Origin: Eumeta japonica
Lineage: Eukaryota; Arthropoda; Insecta; Lepidoptera; Psychidae
DNA: 64,000 bases
NCBI GenBank assembly: GCA_005406025.1
Contig: BGZK01000073.1
Location: forward strand, 310,001-374,000
Reading direction: 5' to 3'
The notes beneath the pieces were generated by a model that saw only the letters and a list, made by a program, of their open reading frames with translations, made no database searches and was not told the origin of the DNA. A program made the translations under genes and the position numbers. Of this stretch, positions 1 through 11,914 are shown in pieces; within the stretch, counting starts at the first letter, position 1; each line of letters begins with the position of its first letter.

Positions 1-1708
1 ATATTAACATCTCTATTGAAAATTCCGGTCATATGTATATATTTACTCACAATATAGTCTTGGTAGTAGATAATACACGGTTCAACTGGATATTTACCAC
101 AGATTAACACGTGAAGAATGCCCATAAACAAACTACCAATCTACACCTTTTAAATTCGAAGCGAACCCGTGGACCTAAAACCCATCTCGAAGAAATGTCG
201 ATCGCTTGCTACGATTTGGACGTTTGCTTTCATCGTCCCTTCCCGCAACGCCGGCCACGGAGCGTAGACTTATCCATAGGATTTAGTTTACGAGATAAAA
301 TTAATAATAATAATATAATCAGTTGTAAATTGCGTTTTATTATGATTTTTCGGGATGATTATATTAATATTTTAACTACTTCATTGTTTTAATTTGAAAA
401 TAAAATAATCTACAACACGAGCGCTCGCAGTCGGTTGTTGATCAAAGTGATTATGTATTACAAATCTATTTATAACATATTTTAATCTATTTATATTGAT
501 ATCTATATTGATAAATTTGATTAGATTTTTTTTTAAATGTTAGGTTTCAATACTTATCCCCTATAAATTTTATTCTTTCATAAGTGTTATTTTATATTGT
601 ATTGCTGTGTTTGATAGATTTTTATACATACACAATTTCTTTGAAATTGTATTAAACATAGAAAATATTTAAGAACTTTGTTATTGATTACTTATTATTT
701 TGCAAGTTGTGTGATTTCATAGTAAGCGTTTTTCCCTCTTTGTCATGCATTTTGTCGTCATCTGTTTTATTTGTAGTTTTTTACTTTGGTATTGCTATAG
801 AATGATATAGACATCGAGGTATATAGTATGAAGTTTCCATTTCATTAAATTGAAATACATTTTTTTTTGCACTCATTTGCCCCTTTGTTCTTATATTTTG
901 CATTTCATAACACATGTCGCTTTTTCGAAAACTTTGTTTCGTGTAATGTTTATAAAACTCTTTTTACAAACAACACGTGAATCCAAATTTGAGTCAAATA
1001 CATAATATTAAATACTTACGACATTAACGAAATATAGACGTAAAACTCAATGTCACAAATAATTGTAGTGCGCTATGTATTTTTTTAGAGAGTTTATTAA
1101 AGTGTTATTATCTTCTAACGAAAAGGGATTGTGGAAATAATTTAATTTATGAATAAGAAATAACTGAAAGTTCTCTCAATATGAAAAGTAACTTGATAAA
1201 TATCCGAATTTAAAAAATACTCATCAGAGGAAAGTAGTGGTCTAATAAATATAACATTTATCCATCAGATTTTAATATTGAAAGAAATATATTAACAAAA
1301 TGACATGTCCTGCGGCATTTATTCATATAATACTTATGATATTTAAATAATAATTAAACATCTTAACACATTCATACAACTGATTATTATGAAGCGTGGC
1401 CTGTTATTAACACTAAATACACCAATTGATCTAACTAAAATGGAGCCATTTTTTATTAAATGTATTATATGCTGCTTCTGTAACATATATCTCGATGGTT
1501 ATATATATGACTTAGCTCTTTAATGAGGTCATATTAGAAGTACCTATGTCCGCCGTTTTTTTTTTTCATATATCTTTGTTTGAATCGCAGTAGTTTTTAG
1601 TTTATGGTTTTGTTTGAATTGATATACCTTTTCTTCGACTGTTTCATGTGAAATGTAGTCCCTCTTTCCGATATCGTATGTAGAGTAGCTAACGCTAGTT
1701 TTATATAG
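1..1708. other. AT-rich flank or intron upstream of first visible exon
   Basis: This is AT-rich sequence with many stops in all frames. A GC-richer patch lies at about 160-290 with an open plus-strand frame, but I see no convincing donor after it, so it is not called as an exon. The first visible exon at 1709 starts in the middle of a codon, so this stretch should be intron of the same gene, at least in its 3' part. Confidence 0.5.
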
Positions 1709-1831
1709 CGAGGAGCACGACGCCGCCACCGCCCTTCGAGGAGGCGCCACCGGCGCGCACCAGCCGCACCAACTCCTCGTCCACCACCTCGTCATCGGCG
1801 TCCGCCGGTAGGAGACGCGGCGCTTCGTCAG
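1709..1831 (+). CDS. Internal exon of an unidentified Ser/Thr/Pro-rich protein (visible exon 1 of 5)
   Basis: This 123-nt GC-rich exon stands out from AT-rich surroundings. It has an acceptor at TTATATAG|CG and a donor at TCAG|GTTAGT. Read with one base carried over from an exon upstream of the window, it gives 40 full codons with no stop: a run TTPPPPF, then Ser/Thr-rich sequence (NSSSTTSSSASA) and a basic RRR, leaving one base (phase 1). Another frame is also open across the exon, but it is Arg/Pro/His-rich, and only the frame described joins the next exon without a stop. I recognise no domain. The composition is that of a disordered tail in a signalling or cytoskeletal protein. The start of the gene is outside the window. 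Confidence 0.6.
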
Positions 1832-2529
1832 GTTAGTCCAGGGGAGGTTGCTGAAAACATTGCAACTGTCTTCGAGCGTAGAAATTCAAGTGTCATGGTC
1901 CAGACTTGTATTAAAAATATTTTATTCGCTTATAACAAAATAATGAAGCTTCATTTTGTACGAGTTGAGTTGTATATTAGTATATTAGACCAAGTAGACA
2001 AAATAAGTTACAAGAATATAAAAATTATTTGGCATCGATTTTTTATATATCCTTTAATATTTTAACATATTGTATATCCTATTAGAAAAACCTTATCCAC
2101 ACTATAAATTTATAAACTTCTTGGATATTTTTTAAAAATAATAGTGAACTATTCTTGAACATTGACTATTGGCTAACAGTGAATCATTGATTAATTTTGT
2201 CTGTTATAATGTAGAAATTAAAAAAAAAAAAGTTAGGTATAATACTATATAATAATTGTATTAAACACATAAATAAATAAATCAATCATTACTATTTTCA
2301 ATCATAAACAATCAACAGATTTTTTTTGCGATCCAGCTTGAAAATCGATTTATATGAACAAAGTTGCAAATACCACATCAATTTAAAAGGTGTTTCAGTT
2401 TTCTCAACAATACAATACTTAATGGTAATTTTATTTTTTTGGAGGCATTGTTTGTATCTTCAATGAATGATGAAAAGTTTAATGTTTTACCTTTTTTTTC
2501 CTTTTTAATATTCTCTTATATTTGCTCAG
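1832..2529 (+). other. Intron
   Basis: This is an AT-rich intron between two phase-matched exons. It has a long pyrimidine tract before the acceptor TTTGCTCAG at 2529. I see no other feature in it. Confidence 0.6.
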
Positions 2530-2614
2530 CCGCCAGTGTGATGACCACCTCGTCCGCTTCTTCGTTGGCGCTGACTCCTGCGGCCTTAAGCAGCGCCAGG
2601 AGCAACGAGGCCAG
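2530..2614 (+). CDS. Internal exon of the Ser/Thr/Pro-rich protein (visible exon 2)
   Basis: This exon is 85 nt. The acceptor follows a strong T-rich tract and TTTGCTCAG, and the donor is CCAG|GTATAC. Joined to the single base left by the previous exon, it gives 28 codons without a stop, beginning AASVMTTSSASS and ending ARSNEA, and leaves two bases (AG). The Ser/Ala/Thr-rich composition continues that of the previous exon. No domain is recognisable. Confidence 0.65.
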
Positions 2615-4284
2615 GTATACGGACAATGGATTATTTTGCCTGACAAGAATTTGGTAAAATAGAAATAGTCAATTGGCCTACAAATTAAAATTGTATGTCG
2701 ATAATTCTCACTTGTCTTCAAAACATTTTCTATTGTATACAATTTAGAAATTCTATTGCGGAAGTCGTGAGAATATGCTTTATATATTCTTCCTTATTTA
2801 TAAACGTAAAATGCATTTAATGTATGCTTATTTGATTTACGTGTCTCAAATTATTTCTATGATTCGTCACAATTTAGATTTTCTTATGGAGATAAACGTA
2901 AGATATTTTTCTGTCGTTGGAAGATTATAAACAAAAAGATTAGTAGAGAATTTAGTTGCACGTACTGCCGCGGTTGCTTCTACAACAAACTATAGTGTTT
3001 ACGGCTGAATATTGTGGGGCGTAGTTCTGGGGGAGGTACCTAGTGGATCTTGGATGAAGTCCAAAGATTCGAGTATTCAAAATGAAAAAGTATTTTCATT
3101 TAAGACCAATATATTTACTGATCGGTTCTTCAGTATTTCTCTTTATCAATCTCAACATTATACTTATTAAAATCAATTATAACAATCCATTTTTCTGTCA
3201 CTATTGAAACTAATGCATTCGGGCATCAGCCCTCGTCCTCTTTCTTCGTTCTTTTCTTTAGTACCTATTCATTGGTTATCTTCGAGCTCGGATTCGAATA
3301 TATTCTATTCAATATATTCTACTCTACTCTAATTTTAAATTGAACGCGAACCCTCATTTGCGAGCACGAAGGTCGGATACCTCACGTGCCACCTTCTACT
3401 ACAATATTTGAGAGATCCTCACCGATGAAATAAATCCGAAAGTGTGTGTCTCTGTTTGATTATCTTTACCGACTTAAAAATTGCAAAATTTTAATGAAAT
3501 TTATCTGAAATGTACATTTTCCTGAAGAATTATTAATTGAACATTTAAAATGATAAGCCATTGGTATAAATGGCTTCGTTTCTACCCTTCTAATGTATTT
3601 TAATTTTGTATATGAGCAAGCAGAAAGTGATATAAAACGTACAACAATTTTCATTCAATATGAGCAGTTATTTATCAATCGTCGGATAGTATTTGTCATT
3701 GAAAGAAGTAAAGAATCTCTTTTTGTCGAATCCGTTATTTCTATTCTAATGTGTAAGAGGCCGTTAAATTTACATCATTCATGTTGTTTGTTTTACAAGA
3801 CTCTTGTTAATTGTTTTACAAAACTCGTGTTATTGGTTTTACAAAAATCGTGTTATTCGTTTTACAAGACTTGTGTTATATGCACTCATTGTTAAATATT
3901 GTCGTATTTAAGTTAATAAAAAGATCTTTAAGTGAACATTGCTCTAATGAGTGTATACAAATTTTGACTAGGTATTTTCTCAAGTTTTTTTCATCAAACA
4001 AGTTTTAATATATATACCTATATGTGTTTATTCACTATAATGTTAGAAATATATGTATAATTGTTTTAATTATACCTGAACATTTAGTTCTTTAGGAAAA
4101 CATGCCCCATTCATTAAGTTATTCGAGCGTTAATATCACGTTGAAAATGCTTTGAATAAAGTTTTTTTTTTTTTCAATAAAGAGTACACACAGACAAACA
4201 GGGTCCGAATGAATTATATTTTTAACTATGTTAACGAAACTTACTATTTATAATAAATACTTATTGATTGTGATTCTTAAACAG
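2615..4284 (+). other. Intron
   Basis: This is a 1.67-kb AT-rich intron ending in TTCTTAAACAG. It includes short repetitions of a TTTTACAAAACTCGTGTTAT-like phrase at about 3790-3880 (about four copies, roughly 24-30 nt apart). No gene is seen on either strand. Confidence 0.6.
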
Positions 4285-4379
4285 CGTGTGTTGGACGCCG
4301 CCGGCGTCGGTCGAGGGCTCGACGCCGACGTGGACCGAAGGCACTCCGAGCTTCACCGAGTCCAGTAGTAGCGAACAAG
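4285..4379 (+). CDS. Internal exon of the Ser/Thr/Pro-rich protein (visible exon 3)
   Basis: This exon is 95 nt, with acceptor TTAAACAG|CG and donor CAAG|GTAACC. With the carried AG it reads S-VCWTPPASVEGSTP, then TWTEGTPSFTESSSSEQ, with no stop, and leaves one base. The repeated W-T-P / W-T-E-G-T-P phrasing is distinctive and should make a good search query. The open minus-strand frame over the same bases is a shadow. Confidence 0.68.
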
Positions 4380-5931
4380 GTAACCATCGATCCGATTTTG
4401 TTGCGCCACAAAATTGCGCCAACCGCCCAAACTGCCAGTATACTAGCAGTGTTGGCTGTGCTAGCACATTATGTACGTACTAAAAATATGTACCAGAATG
4501 CGTATCACGTTACCGCTCTGTCGTGATGACAATATTTTTTTTTTAGTTTTGTCAATTTTCCCGCGCGTCCGCCATTTGTTTAGGTATGTATGCTTGTTGA
4601 GATCTATCAAACACCAAATTCGGCTATTTTAACTGTTACAAGGATTAATTTTTGCATAAATGTATAAAGTAATGTTTTAATACGAAAAACGCGTTTTAAG
4701 CCGACTCGAATTTGAGTAAGTATTGTTTCATTTAGGATAGTTGACTGCTGGTACATCGTTCACATCGTTCGGTGTGTTTGAATTAGTATATAGATTTGTA
4801 TGTGGTTTACAGATGGTTCGGGTAAAGTTAATTGTTATTAATGATTGGCCGATATTGAAATTATAATATCTCGATAAAATATAAAACTGGAATAAATATG
4901 ACAGTAAGATTTCACTCAAAGTTGGTTAAAAAATATAAAACAGTGAACCATCAAGATTGTTAACGTTTCTACATAATTGTGTCTAATTAAAAAAAAAAAT
5001 GTGAAATAAGATAGATTCATTATGACTTTGTGACATTATGGTTATCGATTTATTTTGAGGGCTTTTAAAGAAATTTTTATACATAAGTTTTTTTTTAAAT
5101 CTAATTTTTTAGATAGTTCAATAATTGTGTATAGATAAAAATACGTGTGAGCGTTGGCGTATGCTTTAGAAAATTGGATTACTAAATTAAATGGTTTCTT
5201 GCTTTAATATTCCTAAGTTTTTATAAAAAGTTTCTGATTTCATGAATTTGAATTTATATATAACCAAGAAGAATAAACGACATTAGCACAGACTACAGTT
5301 GAAATTAGAAAGGCTGCAGATGAACTGTTCCAACTCTCAGAAATGGACGTCAAAGCCTGCACCAAGTAAAGGACACGAAGAACGAAAGAGAAACAAAAGG
5401 AACATACCTTCCCCACTGTATTTATTGACACACTATAGTATCTATTGCCTATCCCGAATCCAGTTTCTGGCTAAAGGTTGCACGAATACCGGCTGGCTCT
5501 ACACTCCCGTCACTCCTAATCCAAGCTAGAACCTACACTCCCCGATATTTACGCTCCCTTCGGTGTATCGGGACTTGTCCCTTTCAGTCATTGCGACCGG
5601 CTGAAGGTTGAGCGATGATGATGATGATGATGATGAATAGTTTTGAGGATTTTTCAAAAATTTTATACTTTTCTTTGTCACTCAAAACATTTTTACTAAA
5701 TGCCCCATTTTATACGATTTTAGAAGTAAAATATTTCTGTGATACACGTTGTTCATATTACATTAAATGTTTATTTACGATTATTAATATTATGACAAAG
5801 CTGTAAACAGTTTTTATATAGCATTCCGTCTAATATTCGATATCGTTATGTTATATTAAATACTTGATAATTATTATACACGGACGTAACAATATACAGA
5901 CACTGGTTAATCAGTCGATAAACATTTGTAG
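4380..5931 (+). other. Intron, containing a retroelement-like 3' remnant
   Basis: This AT-rich intron contains the GC-richer repeat remnant described separately at 5270-5637. The acceptor CATTTGTAG at 5931 has only a weak pyrimidine tract. Confidence 0.55.
5270..5637 (+). repeat. Possible 3' end of a non-LTR retroelement with (GAT)n tail
   Basis: The segment stands out from the intron by its base composition. Positions 5276-5368 hold a short open frame that ends in a stop, with the phrase IRKAADELFQLSEMDVKACTK. About 250 nt of GC-richer, stop-filled sequence follow, and the segment ends in a GATGATGAT run at about 5615-5636. A coding remnant, a 3' UTR-like part and a trinucleotide tail fit the 3' end of a LINE or its derivative. 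I cannot name the family, and a processed pseudogene is an alternative. Confidence 0.35.
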
Positions 5932-6050
5932 GCTACCCCGTGACGCCGGCGCGCGGCGCCACGCCCTCAGAGCGCGCGCGCTCGCCGCGCCCCCCGCCGC
6001 CGCCCCGCGCGAACCCACCCACTACCATCAACTGCCTCACAAGCGAAGTG
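5932..6050 (+). CDS. Internal exon of the Ser/Thr/Pro-rich protein (visible exon 4, proline-rich)
   Basis: This 119-nt exon is very GC-rich, with acceptor TTTGTAG|GC and a near-consensus donor AAGTG|GTGAGT. With the carried G it reads 40 codons without a stop: GYPVTPARGATPSERARS, then PRPPPPPRANPP, then TTINCLTSEV. It ends on a codon boundary (phase 0). The PPPPPR run is the sort of motif bound by SH3 or EVH1 domains, which fits a scaffold or signalling protein tail; that role is inferred. Confidence 0.68.
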
Positions 6051-6419
6051 GTGAGTGCTTTTCATGATTTGAGCATGCGCAAAGGGGTTATATAGTTTAC
6101 AATTTTAGATATGTTATATATATTTATATTTTGTCAATATAGCAAAATTGATATTTTCCTGGTGTAGGTACTTTGCCTGTGCGAGAAAATGAGACAAAAG
6201 AATATGTAATAAAATAATAATACTTATTAATTTTAATTCCAAGCGGCCTATTCGGGGTCATTTAATAAGATGTCTCACGTGATAAAGTTAGGATTAAGAA
6301 AAGAAAAAAACCTGAAGAATTACTGTTTAATCTGTATTCTAAAATGTAAGGTATTTAGAAATACGCGAATATGTTTAGGTCCTTCGATATCTTACGACAC
6401 AGTAAGTCCTGTACGTACG

Positions 6420-6545
6420 TAAGTATACCGTATGGAATTAGTCATACGTCTTTCTGAAATATTCATAATTTCCATCTTTTTTAAAACAACTTTGTCAAAG
6501 AAACCATAGTTATTGAAGTAGTCCTTTCCGTGAAAAATAACTCAG
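6420..6545 (+). repeat. Dispersed repeat fragment shared with 38480-38600
   Basis: Both places carry ATATTCATAAT(C/T)TCC...TTTTTAAAACAACTTTG(C/T)CAAA followed by AACYATWRTTATT, on the same strand and lightly diverged. It is probably a fragment of a common element; its ends are unclear. Confidence 0.5.
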
Positions 6546-6630
6546 AATGTGAACGTGTAATCTTACGAGATACATCCTTCGGCGATGCGCGCACGATGCG
6601 CCTAAGTTTCAGATATCTCATAGAATGATA

Positions 6631-6988
6631 TTTTGACGTGATAACGTCTTATAAATCGATGAACGCCGGCTGCACGCACGAAAAATCATGACTCATTGTC
6701 GCGTTCCGCCTGAGTCGAGCGTAGAAGCGAGAGCACGGAAAAAGAGATAGAGAGGTACGATTGGCCTAAGCTTTCGGCTTGTGACGCATCTATCTCTCTT
6801 CTACTCCATCGGCCGATGGAGTACCAGAGAGATACAAAATAATTATCATTACTAAATGATACAAAATAATGATAATTAAGTGATAATAATTCAATTCATA
6901 AAAGAATGCAATTTTTCATCAATGTTTTCTTATAACATTATCACGTAAAATTATCGTCCGTAAACCGACTTTACAGACAACCAATATT
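6631..6988 (+). repeat. Dispersed repeat, copy 1 (pair with 42291-42691)
   Basis: About 360 bp match 42291-42691 on the same strand. The copies share TTTTGACRTGATAACGTCTT, ATCGATGAACGCCGGCTG, a GAGCGAGAGC-type patch, CGGCCTAAGC...TTCGGCTT, GACGCATCTATCTCT, AAGAATGCAATTTTTCATCA and TGTAAACCGACYTTACAGAC. Inside the unit TTTGACGTGATAACG near the left end and ATTATCACGTAAAAT near the right are inverted relative to each other, as in a non-autonomous DNA transposon. No coding capacity and no target duplication are evident. The family is not named. Confidence 0.7.
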
Positions 6989-9900
6989 TTTTTTTAAATA
7001 GAATTTGCGTAAAATGCATTCTTAGTAAGCGTCTACGTCCCAAAAAGAACAACTATGCCGAATTTCAAGTTAATCAGACTTATAGTTTCGGAGATCTCGT
7101 GACGAGTCAGTCAGTCTATGGTATTTCGCTTATATATTTATAAATACATATGCGTGTACACACATATATAACAATTTTGATTTTATCAAACGATATATCA
7201 TATTTAAAGTCTCAAAGATAGTTTAACTTTTACCTTAGCTCCCGACTTCTAAAAAATTCGATTTTTTTTAAAGAAACAAGCTCGAATAGGGATCGTTTGT
7301 CAAGGTTTCCATACTTCATCTTGTTTTAGTAAATTAACTACTTATTTCAACTAAATCTTTGTGTAACTTATTCATGGGACTACACAATTCTTCTGGAATG
7401 AGTCTGCACCGGAATATTTTTAGTTTCTCAAATAGTACTGAACGTATTATAACTTACAATAATTTATAGTGTACGTTTATTAATTTTTGGTATTTATTTT
7501 CAACAATATCAAACAAACAAAAATAAAAAAAAATGTAGTAATTTAATATAACTATAATTTTCTTTTATAGATGAATTAAAATTGTTTACAATTATCGAAT
7601 TAAAAGGATATTTAAAGACAAAATATGGGTACTAATTTATGTTATGTTTTTAATTTTTCCAACTATCGTCGTTGGACTCTCGTTTTTAAAAACTAAAATG
7701 TATATTTCCCTTAAATATATTCCATGAATTGGCGCAAAGCTGTGAGTTATTCCTCACAATGGTCGGATCAATTATTATTGGCTTTTCATTATTATCTCCG
7801 TTTGGTAGAATAATCATCTATTTATTTATGTAAACAATTTAAAATATCACTGACGCTTTTAAATGCTTATTCAAGCTTACATTGGAATCAAAACACGGTT
7901 TATTATAATCACCTGTGAAATGAGTAGAAAACATGGTACCGCTTGATATATACTGATATTTTAGTTATGGAAAAAAACAAATAAATAAAAAGTTTTCAAA
8001 CATTTATTTACTGGAAATGTTTTTTTATTTTCAGATACTCTTTTCCACATTGTTTTTATTCAGTTTCAGGCAGTCGAAATCCGTGGACGCGTTCCGTTTT
8101 GTGCTCATTTCTGATTGATTTGTTGTTTTTTTTTACTAATGCATAAAATTTCCTTGGACGCTGCTTTGAAATGGTGGGTCGTGTAGCTGCACTTGAAAGA
8201 GAAAGTAGAATCTGACTACAAATGATTAAAGAAATATACGTTTGTTATTGTGTGTGCATTTATATTTTATTGCTTGTATATAGTGTATGTTGTTTCAACG
8301 CTAGCTTATTACTAGGACTTCAATAAGGTGGTGGTCGGTGTTGCCAGCTTTTGGTATTAAAAACTAGTTTATTGGGTTGCGGTTAGTTGGAGCTTAGTGA
8401 GAAAATAACCGTGTACATGGAGTTCAATCGCAAATTTGTTTTTTTTTTTTTTGCGCTATTTTATCTTAGCTTTTGTTTTATGAATGTCGTCAATAATTTT
8501 GTGTTAAATTCGAACATTTTTCTTTTAGTAAATCAATATATTCATGTCATAATGGACATCTATTATTTTAGCCACCTTTGTTCGTTCCATTCGTGTCATA
8601 GATATTATTTATCAATTCTATATACGCACATAACTCAAAATTTATTACATATCCGTTGATGTCTCGAGAAATTTATTTATCTGGCTCGAGTTAATTATCG
8701 CTATGTTTTATAAATTTTTGATGTTTTACTGAGTAATATCTATAAGTTTTTTATCTCATATTCTTGATAACTGAAGCCGCGAATATTATATTTAAATCTT
8801 ATTCAATCAATTCACACTAATGACTAATAGGTTTGATAGATGATTTTTTTAAATTAGATCTAGCGTTAAATTTGTTAAAAGTGTTAAGTTGGGATGTGGA
8901 ATAACATGCATTATTTAATATGAAGATGGTAAAAAAAAATGTATGTTAAAAACGTTAGGTATTTGCGTAGTCTCTAGTGTGAGGTGGACGCTATTGGTTT
9001 TTAAACCTCATCCTCATTTCTTTATTTCATACACGAACTTTATTTCAAGTGTAAAATAATAATGCTATAATTAGAATTTTAAGGTTTAATTATTTAATTG
9101 GGTAAATATTACACAAAAAGAATTTAAAATAGTTTACTGATTTTTGCACTATTGCAGTAATAAATGCGATCACAAATTTTGCCCGTTTACATTATTACAA
9201 TCAGTAATAATATATTTGTATTTATCCCTGGTTGCGGTAACGTTAAAATTTTCCAAGAAAGTCTCCCATCATCCCAATTTAATGGGTTACGGGGAGCTAT
9301 TTATGAATATTAAAAAAATCCTTACCCCCTGTTTGTTAGTTCATAAACGAATATATTATGGACGCATAGTGTTGTGCTATCGCCCACATAAAAAATAGGC
9401 GGCGATGATATCGATAAGCAACGGCTGAAACATCTCTAGGCGGCGGACAACACTTGTGTTTGCATGGACGATGTACGGCTGTATGGATAACATTTTTTAC
9501 CTAACTAAATAAATGAGCTTATTGCTTAGCATAAAATTTTGGACAGTTGTTATTACATTTTGAGAATGATATCATGAAGGCAAATATATAACGCCAGTCG
9601 GTAGACCCCTTCGGTATGAGCTAGGCTTGTAATTTTTACAGTAATCTGACTTAGTGCGTCAACAGTTGCTTACCGATACTACGTCCGCCTATTGTTCATT
9701 AGTCGCTTCATACATTCGTTGTCATATAATTCGTTTTTACATGTTCGTACATTCCGCAGTGTGTCATAATATTTGCTTAATTGTTTTAATAAAAAAAAAT
9801 TGTCTCTATTTACACACAGTTCGATAGGGGGTCCTTTGAATGCGAATCGTGCTAATTTTCGTATTAACCCACATTTTAATACCAAAAGTTGTCAGTTTCG

Positions 9901-11914
9901 TCGTCTAAGTGTTACCGTATACAAAAATACGGGTGCTTCCATATCGAGTGGATGAAGTCGTCGTGGTTCCGCTGGATGGGTTTTTTTTTTGTCTATTTAT
10001 ATATTGAGATTTAGGTCTCCTACAGCTCTGAAACTTTGTGTTATTTTTTTTTCTTCAATTATACACATATGCAGATAAAATATGGAGATTTGTCATTGTT
10101 TAAATCCTTATATTTAATAATGTTACATGATCTACAGTGTCGAAATATATGTGAAAGCAGAGATCCGGTATATACTATAGTTAGATCGGTTAGATCCATT
10201 GCGGAGTTAACTAAGGCGAGACTAAAAAGGAAACAGTATGCGGTTTGTGTGCAAGACACTGAGTGTGTCAATCTCTACATAAAAGGAAAAATATTATTTG
10301 GTAATAGGAGACAAGCAGATATTTTTATGTTTTCCATAATTTTAAATAGAATTCGCATAAATTTAGAGTTCAATATTTGTACTTACATTTGAAATATACA
10401 ATTCTGTGAGTTTTCTTTCTTAGGTGAGTTATATTAGACTATTGCTCACGTAAGCAAAATTCGCAGAAACTAATATTATAACCAGAACTTACACAAAAAG
10501 AAACAAACCAGAATTACACTATGCACCACCTAATATTTTACAAAAGTAATCAGATTCGACTAAACATTGGTAACGAGCAGGGCTAATGAGTGAATGGTCT
10601 CGCCTGTCTGTCTCGCTCTAGCACACGCGGTGCTCTTTCAAATTTGCATTGCCGATCTAATTGTATTACATACTAAATCTGTGTATCAAAGTATAAACGT
10701 GTCTCTTATCCAAGTTCATACAGTTCCAATTTGATATTGACAATAAGTTCGTCTCTTATTCGAAACATTTTACGATTCGGCATATTAGCAATAAGAGTAC
10801 GTCTTATTTTTGAATTGGAAATTTTTTTTTCAATTTCAAGGGCCATTAAATTACATAATTTTCCGTTATGTAATTCTTTCATATAAATATGTAAAACTCT
10901 GTATAACGATTAAAATATCTTTCTTCTTTTTTATATTTACTTTAATTTTTTTTTTATAAATGTACTCGTCATATCAATAATTTATATATTTAACATATAT
11001 GTAATAGAATCTGAGTAAGTCTTGGTTGAATAATTGTACTTTTCCAATGGTTAATTTAAATTTTGTTGGCATTTATAAATAAAATAATAAAATATATATA
11101 TATAAAAACAGTTAGCCAATGTTGTTATAGTTCAAGGTTGTCGATACAAGAGCAATTTGTTGTCTGCTTCGAATTATACTCCGCTTTTTGTGATCGTATC
11201 GCGAAATAAATTAAAAAATCTTGACCATAATCAAGTTCGAAAAATTATCAAATGTATCAATCAATTTTATGCGAGAGTTTTAAAATCTCTACCATACCAA
11301 TTGTTTCTTTCTTTTTCTCTTTGAAACATTAAATTTTTATGCAACTTTATTTATTGCTTTTAGAGGTAATTTTCATTGTTCGAGAATTCATACAGATTAA
11401 TAGAGGTCTAGACTAATATTTATCGTTATTGATATAAACATGTGTATTTATTCTTTGAAATTAATGTGTTAATTAAAATGTGTACGACGAATCGATATTA
11501 CATAAAAATGTTTACACGGGATGAACACGCATATTTGAGAATTTATGTTTCATTATTTTGACATTAACTAGCTATTTATTAAGGAAATACCTAACTTGGG
11601 TTCTGCACCAATATTAAAAAATGTTTATTTATTTATATCTTTTTTCATCTGTCACATCCTTTCATCCATTATTAATTATTGTTGGGTTTTAGTTCAAAGA
11701 TGGTTAAAGATACGTAATTTCAATATAATAATAACGGTACTGATGTATCACCTTGTCTCATTTTGTGCATAAAATGTATTATTGTTAATAATACGTATAT
11801 TATTAATAATTATTTTAATAATGTATACAATACTTAAATGTTATACACGAATTATTAAACTATGTGATTTTGTTTTTCAGAATACATTTGTTATTTATTA
11901 TAGTACTTTTCATA

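Noticed and set aside
111..392. Possible exon near the window start
   Set aside because: The GC-richer patch is open, but no credible donor follows, and its end runs into AT-rich codons.
5615..5806. Frame starting with seven Met codons
   Set aside because: The Met run is the (ATG/GAT)n microsatellite tail of a repeat, not a start site.
10036..10392. 118-codon frame in the last intron
   Set aside because: Phe/Tyr/Ile-rich start, no acceptor or donor in phase with the neighbouring exons, and no motif.
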